The notes under the pieces: model-generated
Told to the model about the DNA's origin: nothing
The model's database searches: none
Seen by the model: the letters and a program-made list of their open reading frames with translations, nothing else
Shown: piece after piece, positions 44,640 to 55,985 of the stretch
Layout of the letters: each line of letters starts with the position of its first letter
How positions within the stretch are numbered: position 1 is the first letter of the stretch
Made by a program: the position numbers and the translations under genes
Source of the DNA: Bedellia somnulentella
Taxonomy: Eukaryota > Arthropoda > Insecta > Lepidoptera > Bedelliidae
DNA length: 64,000 nucleotides
Reading direction: 5' to 3'
Assembly: GCA_963576735.1 (NCBI GenBank)
Contig: OY755171.1
Location: forward strand, 4,774,001 to 4,838,000

Positions 44640-44760
44640 ATCTATTTATCTAAACACTTTATTGCATACAAATACACAACACACAAAGAGTATTTAAAAA
44701 TTACAAAACAGTCAATGTACACAAAGGTGGACTTATCGCCTTAACGCGATTTCTTCCAGT
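44640..44760 (-). mobile_element. LINE 3' tail
   Basis: On the minus strand: 'gactggaagaaatcgcgtta', 'aggcgataagtccacctttg' and later 'gcaataaagtgtttagataa'. Same hairpin style as 34855-35035. Confidence 0.6.
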
Positions 44761-44790
44761 CAACTTTTATTATTTTTCTTGTAATTTATG

Positions 44791-45035
44791 CTGTGTAGTG
44801 TCAACTTAGAAAAGCACTACCCCATTTCTTCCGGTAGGTGTACGTAAGAGGCGATTAACGGACTTGGGGGTTTTTAAGGAATTTTTCGGCAATGCGGTTG
44901 GAGACCCATCACCAACAACCTTTATTCTACCATCTTTTCCCCACTCAACTTCCAAAAGTGGCTGAGGAATTTCAAATTTTTCAGCTCTGGCTACCCCTTT
45001 TAGGGATTTATAGCCGTGAGTATATGTATGTGTAT
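44791..45035 (+). repeat. Repeat-R, full length
   Basis: 'gctgtgtagtgtcaacttag' to 'tagccgtgagtatatgtatg'. Confidence 0.85.
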
Positions 45036-45296
45036 GTAATTTAAAAAATGTGTGAAATGAATTAGCAAAAACTGCAATTAAGTTAACTTATGGAAAAATG
45101 TATATTTATGGGAAAATGTGACATAATTAACACGAAATTAATTTTATAAATGATGTTTCAAAATGGGCATGACCTTTTTTTTTCGGCTTACAATTGTTTT
45201 TAATTAATATTTGTTTTGTATAAACACTCAAATTGCATGATTTGTGAGCCATAGCAAGCCGAAACAATTTTTTCAAGGTTAGTTTATTTTAGTTTA

Positions 45297-45668
45297 GCGA
45301 CATGATAGTCCAGTGGATAGAACACCCGCCCGAAAAACAGAAGGGCGTGAGTTCCAATCCTGGGACGGGCCTACACCAATTTGTCTTTTATAAAGTCATA
45401 TGTGTGCTTAATTTATCATGGTTGCTAACGGTGAGGGAAAACATCGTGAGGAAACCCACATGGCTGAGTTGTACTTAGTCATGTGACAGTGTATTCGTAC
45501 AAAACGGCGATAGGCCTGCCCCCTATCACGTGAGTACACTGTCCCTGCAAAACGTGGGTACCTTCTCTGGAAACTAGATGGCGCTTGCCATGTGAGTTCA
45601 GGAGTATTGGTACCTCTGCCAACCCCTTCGGGGATAAACGGCGTGAACGTTTATGTTTATGTTATGTT
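45297..45668 (+). repeat. SINE-S, full length
   Basis: The head has 'gatagtccagtggatagaac' and 'gagttccaatcctgggac'. The tail is CCCCTTCGGGG, ACGGCGTGAACG and (TTATG)n. It carries the 'agatggcgcttgccatgtga' subfamily variant. With 58014-58380 it is the best-preserved copy. Confidence 0.9.
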
Positions 45669-46055
45669 AGTTTATTTTCAATATTTAATGCTTTTTAGTG
45701 AAATTAAATAAAAACTTGTTATTTTTAAAATAGTTACAGAAAGATAAAGCATTCATGTGACATTTATACCCAAAGATTGTAAAGAAGGTTTGCTCTTATA
45801 AACATAAGATTTTGCCAAGTTATACAAAATATTTTTTTTGAGGAATGTTACAATGCTGTCCTTTCAAATAGTTGCACCATCCTAAGAGTACTAACAATAC
45901 CATAGAGCCGATCGCTGAAATAGTTGCCACTTGGCTCACTTTATTACGAGCCGCTTACTTTATGCCACTGTATAGTCACGTGTTTTAATTTGATTAATTT
46001 CATTAACCAATTACATTTTTATGACTATATGTATGTTTTTATGTAATATATGCCA
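45669..46055. other. No gene seen
   Basis: Nothing recognised. Confidence 0.4.
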
Positions 46056-46059
46056 TTTT

Positions 46060-46195
46060 GTCCCGTAGGTGTTCGCAAAAAGCGACTAAGGGTCTTCTTC
46101 TTGAGTTTAAGAGATAGGCTCTTGTCTGTGGGGTAGTCACGATACTTCTGTGTTCTTAGCTTTCTCCTTTGGTTAAGAGTATATGTATTATGTAC
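46060..46195 (+). repeat. Repeat-R, degenerate
   Basis: 'cccgtaggtgttcgcaaaaa', 'gcgactaagggt' and 'aagagtatatgtattatg' remain. Confidence 0.45.
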
Positions 46196-46207
46196 ATATC
46201 CTTATAA

Positions 46208-47175
46208 TCTATACTTATAATAAATCTGTAGAGAGGACAATTCTATACATAAAATATATTTTCAAAATAACTATCAGGGGCTGATTAGTGATCGACATTG
46301 ATGCCAAAAATGCAATCAGTAAAATTTTTGTCTGTCTGTCTGTATGTCTGTCCGTCTGTCTGTTTGTATGTTCCTTATGGGAACAAAAACTACTCGACGG
46401 ATTTGAACAAAACTTGGCACAATTATTCTTCATACTCCTAGGCAGGTTATAGTATACTTTTCACCAAAGTAGTGAAGGGGGATTTTGGGAAATTTCGGGA
46501 AGACGGAAGAACTTACTCCATTTTTAAGCTTTCGTCGCGTGTGTAGCCTTAATGGTTAAACTTACATAGAAGTCATGTAAAACGGAAATGCTCTTCATAA
46601 AATTGTTTATCATATCAAATGTTGTTGTATATGTCTATCTTTTATGGTTGACTCACAATAACACGTGTAACTCCTGATAGCTTACCAGTTCGGAGCATTC
46701 TGATTATATTTGTTTACTCTTACGTTTTTAATGCTCTCATTCATCCCTAATTTAAAAAGGTTACATTATAACTTAATTAATAAAAAAAGAATCATAGAAA
46801 TCGGTAGAGAAACACCAAAATTATACATGAAATAAGCCATCGCGCCCGTGACCAAAACCAAATCGTTACTAATTTATATATTACATACTAAATGGCGCCA
46901 GTAATTGCATCCTACATCACGTAATGATTTCTTTTTTAGATTGTAATTAATACTTCATAGCGTTTAATTCCAAAATTTGGTTATGAACGGAAATACTGAA
47001 CCGTTCATAAAAGCGCATTCAAAATCACCAAACTATATTGTCCAGGGAGTGCTATAAATTTAATAAATTGAAAACATTGCGCTTAATTTCACAATGCTTG
47101 AGCAGTGACTCAATAAAGAAACCTCAGATATTTAAAAAACTACGCTAACCGTGCGAAGCTGGGCCGATCCACTAG
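46208..47175 (+). mobile_element. Helitron, non-autonomous, probable
   Basis: Starts TCTATACTTATAATAAATC after A (46207) and has the (GTCT)n signature downstream, as in known lepidopteran Helitrons. The likely 3' end is 'accgtgcgaagctgggccg' followed by CTAG at 47172-47175, but the next base is A, not T. No coding frame. Confidence 0.6.
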
Positions 47176-47184
47176 AACTATAAA

Positions 47185-47410
47185 AAAATAACAGTGCCGT
47201 GTAATAATAGCACTACCCCATTTCTTCCGGTTGGTGTTCGTAAGAGGCGACTAACGGTATTGGGGCTTTTAAGGGATTTTTGGGCGATGTGGTTGGAAAC
47301 CCATCACCACTTACCCTTATTTTACCTCCTTTTGCCCATTTAATTCCTTAGCTCTGGCTTCCCCTTCTAGGGATTTATAACCGTGAGTATATGTTTGTAT
47401 GTATGTCTGT
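47185..47410 (+). repeat. Repeat-R, small internal deletion
   Basis: 'accccatttcttccggttgg', 'tttttgggcgatgtggttgg', 'ccttctagggatttataacc', (TATG)n tail. Confidence 0.85.
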
Positions 47411-47432
47411 AATAATATAGTTCTATAGTTTG

Positions 47433-47665
47433 TAGTGTGTGTGTAGATTTGGCTTAGAATTTCACTACCCCTTTCTACCCACGAGTGTCGTAAAAGGCGC
47501 TTAAAGGTATGACAATGAATCTTAAAAAGCCAGAGCTTCAGAGCTAAAAACTCTTTAGCCACATTAGGAATTGACAGGAGATAAGATAGTTGAAAAGAAG
47601 TATTGTTCGTGATGGGTCTCCAGCGCATTGCCCAAAAACCACCTTAAAAAGCCCCACTATGCTTA
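47433..47665. repeat. Repeat-R chimera: 5' part direct, remainder inverted
   Basis: 47433-47525 is the plus-strand 5' third ('gatttggcttagaatttcac', 'gagtgtcgtaaaaggcg'). From about 47530 the sequence reverses ('agccagagcttcagagct', 'gatgggtctccagcgcat', 'gccc'), so two oppositely oriented pieces are joined. Confidence 0.7.
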
Positions 47666-47669
47666 AAAT

Positions 47670-48396
47670 AATCAAAAAGTCATTAACATATACGGGGTCG
47701 CGAGGCAACAACATTACGAAAAGGTATTCCCTTCAACATATATGACAGGGCAACACCCATGAGACGTGGCAACACCTGATAGAAAGTGGAGATTGCAGTT
47801 TCCGCTTGAGAAAATACTGTGGCAGGTACTAGAAAATACACTTATTTATCCGAAATAGACGTTTTGATTACAGTTCTAGTATGAAATATTAAAAATTGAG
47901 ATTTACTTATCGCTTACTTATATTTTAAAGATGGTTAGCTAGAGAACGAGAATAAACAATTTTTTTGTGTATATTGGATGTTTTAAGGTTTTTCTTTTCA
48001 ATTGAGGTTCGTTAAGTATGGGTCGTGAACACATATCAAAATGGAACAAATGTTTTTTTTTTAAATTAAATAAGCTGAAATTTTATAAAACTGATAAACG
48101 TAATTCAATCACAGCAATAACTTAACTAGCCCTATTTAAGTACAGGTCATTTCGTTACTGAATTGCTTTCTGCTCTGGAAAACCTTGCCTGGCTCTCTAA
48201 ACCGATATTATACGGCAAGGAAAAATATTGGGTTTTAGGCTTAGATGTACTAATAAAAAACCGAAGATAAGTCATGCGCGCTCATAAGTGGCAATTAAAA
48301 AGCAGGCTAAATGGCTCATCTGACTTCAGTCGCACACTAGCTGCCGTTGCAATCGTTCACCTATTTTGGCGTGTTTGTTTATCAAAATAATCGAGG
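47670..48396. other. No gene seen before the THAP exon
   Basis: Possible upstream region of the THAP-like exon. Nothing else recognised. Confidence 0.35.
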
Positions 48397-48472
48397 ATGC
48401 CGTCGTGTGTGATGAGATTTTGTACAAACTATAGTAGAAAAACTACTAAAATGATGGAATCACTTATCATCC
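48397..48472 (+). pseudogene. THAP-domain first exon, damaged
   Basis: ATG opens MPSCVMRFCTNYSRKTTK, the standard start of a THAP zinc finger with its first two cysteines. The frame then slips inside an A run. One base over it reads NDGITYH, the THAP 'GI T(F/Y)H' motif, and is followed by a consensus splice donor GTAAGT at 48473. A 1-bp loss in the A run (about 48448-48452) explains this. The exon would end in the same codon phase as the THAP exon at 51080. I could not find a matching second exon downstream, so this is a P-like or host THAP gene relic. Confidence 0.55.
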
Positions 48473-50757
48473 GTAAGTATTATAAATTTACAACGTTTTA
48501 ATTATAATTTATAATAAATCGTGTGTCTAAATTATTCTTTGTCAAACGGTCCTCTTAGTGTCATATTTCACGACGGAACAGAGAAAATATGTTTATCTCT
48601 TTTTAGCGCTTGCTATAAGATGTGCTATCTCACCTACATTTCAAATGTAATTCTTGGTGTGTTGTTTGGATATATTTCTAGTGGTGTGCGTTCATCTGCC
48701 GCAATCGGTGCCACTCGTAAGCGCCGGTTTCCTCGTAAATGACCTATCTAACGTTTTTTAGTACATCTATGGTTTTAGGCATAGATTTTTAAGATGGCAT
48801 ATATATAGCTATAATATTCCACTACATAAACAACTTTGCTTTTTCCTACCCGCGGCTTGTATACAAATGACTGAAAGTTAACAACCTTGTGTGCATTTTG
48901 GGCAATGTAGACCCAGCACCAAAAAACCTTTAGTAGCTTTCTGTGGTTGATGATTTTTCTAATTCATCTCCATAATTTTCAAGCTCTATTCATCCTTTTT
49001 TGGTAATAATAACCGTTAGGATATGTAAATTAACCAATTATTTATTGATCTCATTATACTGCTACATTATATCTTTTTTTTCTGACGTTCCGGAAATGTG
49101 TTATTATTGAATCACTGTTAGTACTGTATTTATAACAACCCTTTTTAGGGTTCCTTACCTTAAGATTAAAGCGAGACTAAAGAGAGAAAATCGCTATAAA
49201 GTATACATGGCGGAATCAGAAAAAAATAGGAGGGTCCCATAAAAAAAAACACGAGTTTAATTCCAGTACCAGTTAAAGTAACAAGATGACATTACTCGTT
49301 CGTTTTATAGATACCTTAGTTAAAGAAATGTTTGTAATCTAACTTGACCGATTTTTATTTTATATGAATCACTTATAAACGAGGAATTATTAAAATCATT
49401 TTATATCATTGAATTTCTCTTTTATGCTCATATTTGAATTGGCAGCTGAACTAAATCCATTCATTAGTGAAAACCACTTCAGTTCTCTACCACCTGAATG
49501 ATACTCGAATCAAATGCAGACTTCAGTAGAGGGTCAAAAGTAAACTGTTTGTTAATGCTTTGCTATATATTTATGCATCTTTTAATATTCTCGTTTAGCA
49601 ATCATTATCATGGAGTAAAACGATCAGAAATGAGGGGATCGACTCGCCCTCGGACAATGCAATTGTAAAAGAACTTGAGTCTCGAAAAAAATCAAAATAT
49701 TTACATTCAAGTAAATTTTAAGTAAATAGTAAGTCTGAAGTTCTGTTCTTTTTGATCAATTGGTAAGCATTTTTCTATGCTAAACTCTAATTTACATTAA
49801 ATAAACTATGTTTTTTTCGCCTTGAAAAAACACCATTATCATACAATCATAAAGGCACCCGACTAAATTTAAATATGTGAAAAAAATTACAGCCAAACCA
49901 CTTTCTTATATAAGAGGTCAGGCTAGTCCGTTGAGACTTCAACTTTTATTCCTCTTATGCTTGAAGAATTAAATCTATATATGCCAAAGGAAAAAGTTTC
50001 GTGTATTGTTTTAATTTCTATAAAAAGTTCATATCATATTGTTTAATATTCTATAAATTCAAGGTAGACTCAATACTGTTGACTTGAGTAAGTATTTGGT
50101 ATTCATTTCAATGTGATACATTCACGTGTTTCTGATAGATCTGTTGTGTTGGTTTAGTAAAGCACTAACCTAATTACATCCTATTATTTAGGTTTTTCAA
50201 TTTATTGTTTTACCTATCCTTGTTTTAATAAATAATTTATATTTTCAAAGCTCTGGCAACCCCTTGATAAGCAATCAGATTTTCGAGTTTTGTTCTACCC
50301 CTAATTGTTTTAAATCACGTACACCTTTAATTGTAGACACAATGTTATAACAACATTAGCAGACTAATAAAAAAATTGAAATCGGTGGTTGGGTAACATT
50401 GAACATTCTCACATATAGTTAGATAGAGGTAGAACTATTCCAGCAGGCACTAAACAGTTACTGAGTAAAAGTCAAGTAACCACAAATAATAGTATTCTCT
50501 CTTATAGAGCGAGAAAGTTTATTCGAATTAGGAAGCCCAAATCCAGTTGTTAAGCTTACTAATAGATGGGCCCAGAGGAAGAAACACTCGTCTCATAAAT
50601 AATAATTTCATTGTTTTGGGTTTTATTCATATAAGTGTATATATTGCTTCGTGTTTTGATGTTTGTTTTACGCAAGTATTATCATACACTTACTTTAAAG
50701 TAAGTGATGTAGGGTAGGAGTGTAACTAGTTAGCTTTTATAAAGTTTACTTACTTAC
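48473..50757. other. 2.3 kb without recognised genes
   Basis: A very diverged repeat-R may lie at 48835-49030 and another around 50130-50290. The frame at 48521-48742 has no motif. Otherwise AT-rich DNA. Confidence 0.35.
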
Positions 50758-50798
50758 TTATACTCACGCCCATTATTCCCATTGGGGTAGGCAGAGAC
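50758..50798 (-). mobile_element. LINE-L tail, left part, cut by the P-like element
   Basis: 'tactcacgcccattattccc' and 'attggggtaggcagagac' are the reverse complement of the LINE-L terminus. The sequence continues at 52234 after the insertion. Confidence 0.85.
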
Positions 50799-52225
50799 CT
50801 TTGACTATGGACACTATAGACAAAGCGATGTTACGTCATCCATTTTAAAAGAGAAGCCCTTATTTAAGTTCCTATATGTTAAAAAGAGACACAAAACTTT
50901 ATTGTCATCTCTATCGCGTAACCCGTTTTGTTGATGTCACACTTTTAAAGCGTGACAAACAAAGCGTCGACTTGTGAGCGATTTTGGTTTTCTTTTGATT
51001 TTGAGAAAGATTTTATTCATTTGTATATTGTTATTGTGATAAAAGAGACTCCATTAATTAAGTTATTGTTTAGTGAGGTATGGTTGGGTGTAGCGTGCTT
51101 GGCTGCGGAAGCCACAGCGAAAAACACATCGAAGGATTGACTTTCCACAAGTGAGTGAGTTTTTTAATGTTTTTCTACAGATAAATACATAATAAATACA
51201 TTGCGCGATCAGAAAAAAAGTGATTCAAATGTTAATTACGTTGAACTAGATTACTAGCATTTTCTTTAGTTATTTTGAGCAATTTTTTAATAGCATAACC
51301 TAAAAATATGCAGTATCTCAGTGTTCCCATAATTCACGTTTTCATCCTACCCTGTCGTTAGGGTAAAATTTTCAAATTGGTAAACTGATGTTAATGAGTG
51401 AGTATATTATGAATTTCGTCGCGCTATAGCGACGCTGAATGATTTCCAATTTTTATCTACGGAATTAGTAAGTAATAAATTTGTTATATTTATTTAATTT
51501 CTTCGTATTCATTACAGTTTTCCTAAAGACACGAATCTACGAGAAAAATGGATTGCGGCCACTGGAAAATGCAATTGGAAATCAACCAAATATAAAATAC
51601 TTAGATGTACGAATACATCATCTTTTGAAAAATGTGACTGAAATAGGCGAATGAATTCGAAATTTTCACACGAAACTGATTTTGTTTAAAGGTCAATAGT
51701 AAATAATGCAATAAAACTCATGTACAAAATAGTGCTGTCTTTTATTTTTCAAAATACAAACATAGACCCCACTATACCCATGATGACCCGTATGATATTT
51801 ACATAACTTGCACTTATGGAACAGCTGTTTTTTTTTGTCCATTAACAAAGTTAGTCCCGTACAAAAATTTATTCGTAATCATGGGAAGATTCATCCCTGA
51901 TAGTTAGTACAATGCTTTAGATTTCACGGTGTATTAAACATCAGTATAAATGGTAAAATTAAACAAAAAAGATTGTATAAGGCTAGGAGCAAGTATGTAT
52001 AATTATATGATTGCAGGAAATAATATAGTAAACAGTAAACCTTTAATTAAACAATAAATTGTCGTAATCAATTTTAAATTGAAAAGTAGCTTTTAGAATG
52101 GTGATTATAGTATTTTGGGGTAATTGTTTTCTAGTGATCGCAACATTACAGGGAAAAATATTGCTATCTAAAAGAGGTACTCTCCCGTTGTATTATGACT
52201 CTGTCTATAGTGTTCATAGTCAAAG
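50799..52225 (+). mobile_element. P-like DNA transposon, internally deleted
   Basis: Inverted repeats start CTTTGACTATG and match over about 26 bp with two mismatches. The 8-bp GCAGAGAC is duplicated directly outside both ends (50791-50798, 52226-52233). Removing element plus one duplicate joins LINE-L exactly. An 8-bp duplication plus a THAP-encoding first exon points to the P superfamily. At 1427 bp it lacks the transposase catalytic part. Confidence 0.85.
51080..51641 (+). CDS. THAP-only protein of the P-like element (2 exons, 64 aa)
   Basis: Exon 1 is 51080-51150 and ends AA|GTGAGT. Exon 2 is 51518-51641 and follows ATTACAG. The join gives 195 nt with stop TGA. The protein begins MVGCSVLGC (Cys4, Cys9), then has TFHNFPKD (residues 21-28), REKW (Trp35) and NWKSTKY, all in THAP order. 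The third cysteine (Cys54) is present, but the final histidine is replaced (T57), and the protein stops seven residues later. THAP domains bind the ends of P elements, and short P-derived proteins can repress transposition in Drosophila. Such a role here is inference. An AATAAA lies near 51710. The missing zinc ligand may make it non-functional. Confidence 0.75.
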
Positions 52226-52233
52226 GCAGAGAC

Positions 52234-52520
52234 TAACGATCGCCACTTAGTACGATCTTGACAAACCTCTCTTTCTTCCCTTACATTCATTATTCTTCTC
52301 ATACATGCTCATTTATTCTTCTCACTTCGGACCCCCGCCTTTATAAGAATGTTTTCTATTTCGTCAAGAAACGTTTTACGAGGCCGTCCTCTACTAACAA
52401 TCCCATCCACTTTGGTATATATATATCTCTTTCGCTACTTTATTTTCTTCCATCCTCTCTATGTGCCCAAACCACCTCAACATTCCTTTTTCTATCTTGC
52501 ATACTACGTCATCTTTCAAA
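52234..52520 (-). mobile_element. LINE-L 3' fragment, right part
   Basis: Continues from 50798: 'taacgatcgccacttagtac', 'gatcttgacaaacctctc', 'cattcttctc..catgctc' and 'cacctcaacattcctttttc', the reverse of the ORF2 C-terminus with several frame breaks. Confidence 0.8.
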
Positions 52521-52954
52521 AAGTTTATTTTAATAATTTATTTATGTAGACTACCAGACTACTAATGTTCTATAAATTATTGTTCTCTACATTCAAAGGT
52601 GGTCTGAAAGATATCTTTATAAGTAAAAACGACCAATTATTTTTTAAATGTTTCTATATATTTGATTGCGTTATATTACTGGTGATCATGGTTCTAAACA
52701 CAAGCTATACCAATACCTTAAGCAATATACTAAACTTCCGGCTAGATAGATAAACATTTTCATTTGATTGTGGATATCTCTCTATTGAAATAATATTGTT
52801 GTACCAACAATTGCTGTTTGTAATTGATATACCAGGAAATCGTACTGTGAAATCTCTCTTCGTAGACTAGTCTATTCAATACAAGTGACTATGTATGTGT
52901 TCATCAATATTATATTGTAGTAAATGTTGAATGAAATAAGGAAAGAGTTATATT
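52521..52954. other. No gene seen
   Basis: Nothing recognised. Confidence 0.4.
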
Positions 52955-53180
52955 TGTTGTGTTGCGTCTGCTTGGAAGAGCACATACCCATTTCATCCTG
53001 TAGGTGTTGTTAAAGATCACTTGAAGAATAGGGGCTTATAAAGTTATTGTTGGGCAACGTGGCTAAACTACCATTACCAGCAAATTCAATTTTACGGTCT
53101 TTTACCCTCTCAGTTTCAAAAGAAAGTGAGAAATTATTAATTCAGGCTACTATTTATTGGATCTATAGCCGTGAGTATAC
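52955..53180 (+). repeat. Repeat-R, strongly diverged
   Basis: 'ttgcgtctgcttggaagagc', 'catttcatcctgtaggtgtt', 'gggcaacgtggc' and 'gatctatagccgtgagtata'. Confidence 0.55.
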
Positions 53181-53689
53181 ATTTGTGCATAAGTATAGTA
53201 ATATTATGGAACCTTCTACAAAACCTGTAGGCAACCAACCAAAAAATAATTGCTTTTTATCCCCAGGGATTGAACCCAAAACCGCCGAATCTCGAGCCGA
53301 GTGTTTACCCGCTAGGCCCCGGATGCAACGCAAGAGCAATATATTACTGATATTAAATTTCTCTGTGATATGAATAGGTTATGCGTATTCAATATAATTC
53401 CAACAAGGTCCCTAGTTTAAGTAAGTTCTCAAAGTCTCATACACGAATATGCAAACCAACATTTGAACTAGAAACTTTATTAGTACAGAACTTTGAAGTT
53501 GTAGTTACAGAGCGTCTCACATCCGTTGCGGTGGTTTCATAATTCAATTTTAACATCTACCTACGGCCCCTTAGTATGAATGTATTATCCTTCTGCCTTC
53601 CAGGGCTTGATAGGAACACATGTTCAAAGGAAAATTGCCGTTTGGAACCATCTAGCATTACAACAAAATCCAAAAAACTAAGAATAATT
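53181..53689. other. Intergenic with a tRNA-like relic
   Basis: At 53262-53325 on the minus strand there is 'gggttcaatccctggggata' (B box) and 'ggcctagcgggtaaacac' (A-box-like). Treated as a tRNA pseudogene or SINE head. Confidence 0.45.
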
Positions 53690-53911
53690 AAACATACATT
53701 GGTAGCTAGAGCTTTAGAGCTAGAAACCCCTCAGCCACATTTGGTAGTTGATAGGGGATAAGATGATAGAAATTAAGTTTCGTTGGTGATTGGTCTTCAA
53801 CCGCATCGCCCAAAAAACACTTACAAAACCCCTATACCTTTAGTCGCCCCTTACTATCACCCACAGGCAGAAATGAGTTAGTGCTATTCTAAGCCGACAC
53901 TACACAGCAGT
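53690..53911 (-). repeat. Repeat-R, nearly complete
   Basis: 'tagctagagctttagagcta', 'ttcaaccgcatcgcccaaaa', 'taagccgacactacacagca'. Head-to-head with the next piece. Confidence 0.8.
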
Positions 53912-53998
53912 CTAAGCCGGCTAAGGGTATAGGGCCCTTGTAAGTGATTTATTGACGATGCGGTGGGAGACCTATCACCAGAGATACTTGATTGCTAT
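53912..53998 (+). repeat. Repeat-R 5' fragment, inverted partner
   Basis: 'ctaagccggctaagggtata', 'gacgatgcggtgggagacct'. The 'cccatttcttccggtgggtg' stretch is deleted. Confidence 0.7.
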
Positions 53999-54222
53999 CA
54001 TCATCGAAGCCATATTACTATATTGATAACTGGTTTTGTTAGTTCCAAAGTAAAGCAACAACGAATTATGGTGCAGGACACTAACTTAACGATATGTCTA
54101 ACTAGGTCAGCATTAGACTACATGCTGCCATTAAATAAGCGAAGCGTTTACACACTTTAACTATTGTGTAACAATGCATGTGCTCATTGAATTTTATTAA
54201 ATTATCATGGACATTTCTGTAG

Positions 54223-54850
54223 TTTTTAGGGTTCCGTAGCCAAATGGCAAAAACGGGACCCTTATAGATTCGTCATGTCCGTCCGTCCGTCCGTCCGTCC
54301 GTATGTCACAGCCAGTTTATTCCGAAACTATAAGAACTACATTATTGGAAATTGGTGCGTAGATGTATTCTGTAAACCGCATTAAGATTTTAAAATAAAA
54401 TCTGAAAAAAAAACAAAATTTTTAGGGTTCCCCATACATAGAACTGAAACTCAAAATTTTTTTTTTCATCAAACCTATACGTGTGGGGTATTTATCAAAA
54501 GGTATTTGAAAATGATGTTGAGGTTTCTTATATCATTTTTTTCAAAACTGAATAGTTTGCGCGAGAGACTTTTTCAAAGTGCTAAAATGTGTGTCCCCCC
54601 CCCCGTAACTTCTAAAATATGGGCATGATAATACTGAAAAAAATATATGATGTGTATTACTATACAAACTACTAACGAAAATTGGTTTGAATGAGATCTA
54701 GCCCGTAGTTCTATTTTTAAACGTCATAAATCAAATTACTTACCTAATTTGGCTCCCATGATTTTCACACAAACGGAATTTTCTATATATATGATAGTAC
54801 GGAACCCTTAGTGCGCGATCCGACTCGCACTTGGCCGGTTTTTTTTTTAA
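54223..54850 (+). mobile_element. Element-X, near full length
   Basis: Starts 'tttttagggttccgtagcc', has (GTCC)n, a C run and 'ggtttgaatgagatctagcc', and ends 'gatccgactcgcacttggcc' plus a T run. Inverted and related to 18855-19367. Non-coding, so a SINE or MITE-like element. Confidence 0.7.
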
Positions 54851-55739
54851 ATATCGTTCCTACTAAAACTATTACTTGTTCAAAGTTGATGAACGTCTAT
54901 GTGTAGGAGGAGTTGAATGACCAACGAAATTCAAACAGAAGAATAAAAATATTGCACACTGTATATGTGTCTATATTTTCTTCAATCATATGTGTAATTG
55001 CATATCAAGGTTGTTTACCGTGAGGCAAAACATAGGAAGGAAACCAAAATTACTGAGTTTCACTGAGTCATGTGATAGTGTATTTGTCAAAGTCGATGCA
55101 ATCTACAAGCAAAACACCAAGTGACTTAAGAAACCAAACGTTTACATATATTTGTACCTCTACTGACCTGAAAATCTACTAAATCTTAGACCTAGACTTA
55201 GGAATCTAATACCGTATCAAGACTTCATGACGTTTAAACACTGTTTCCATCTTGTTTGAAAACAATACAATAATGTAAAACTATACTTCACTTTTTCAGA
55301 AATAAATTGTAATTACAGAAGCATTTATGTACAAAGACTGTTTTTTCCAAAGACATACTCTATTGAAACACAAGTTTAACTCTCACATGCCAAGTTTCTC
55401 ATTCCCACTAAAAGCGCACTGAACTTCCCTAAAATATAGGTACACTTGAGCTGGTTATAAATTTACACTGGCTAGAGGTGAATCGATAGATTTAAAGTGG
55501 CAATAGATTTTAAAAGACACGGTCGGCTGTTCTCGAAAGTTCAACCTCTTAAGCGCTTAGGACCGAATTACTCTTTTAATTTATTGACTTTCAATTTAAA
55601 TTTACTCGTATTTTGTTGTCCTAATTGAGTAAAGTAGATATTGTTTAGTACTGTGTAGAGCAAGACATTTTCTGATTGATAAATCGTTTACAATAAAACA
55701 TGACATAATATAAAAGACTGTGATACGAGTACTTGTAGT
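54851..55739. other. No gene; one SINE-S relic
   Basis: 55005-55170 keeps 'tcaaggttgtttaccgtgag', 'gtcatgtgatagtgtatttg' and 'caccaagtgacttaag' and is an old SINE-S body. Nothing else. Confidence 0.45.
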
Positions 55740-55985
55740 TTGGTGAGGAGAACAGCTACCTATAATTCAGAAAGGCATGGGTTCAAATCTAAGTCTGCCT
55801 AGCACCAATGAGTATTTTATTAAATCATATGTGTGGCTCATTTATTATGGTCGGTAAGGGGAAGGTTTGTGAAGGAAAACATCGCAGGGAAACCCACGAC
55901 ACTAAGTAATTACAATTAGCCATATGGCTGAGTATTTGTGCAGAATGGCGGTATGCCTGCCACTTCAAGCCCCAATTCATATAGG
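55740..55985 (+). repeat. SINE-S, head half, diverged
   Basis: 'gttcaaatctaagtctgcc' B box, 'catatgtgtggctcatttat' and 'ggaaaacatcgcagggaaac' retained. Confidence 0.65.

Noticed and set aside
48700..48745. RFPRK at the end of a 73-codon frame as continuation of the THAP motif
   Set aside because: No acceptor in the right phase and the frame stops immediately.
49440..49500. Second THAP exon for 48397 (ISENHFS resembles the CSxHF motif)
   Set aside because: No preceding Trp or Pro landmarks, the cysteine is missing, and no acceptor fits the phase.
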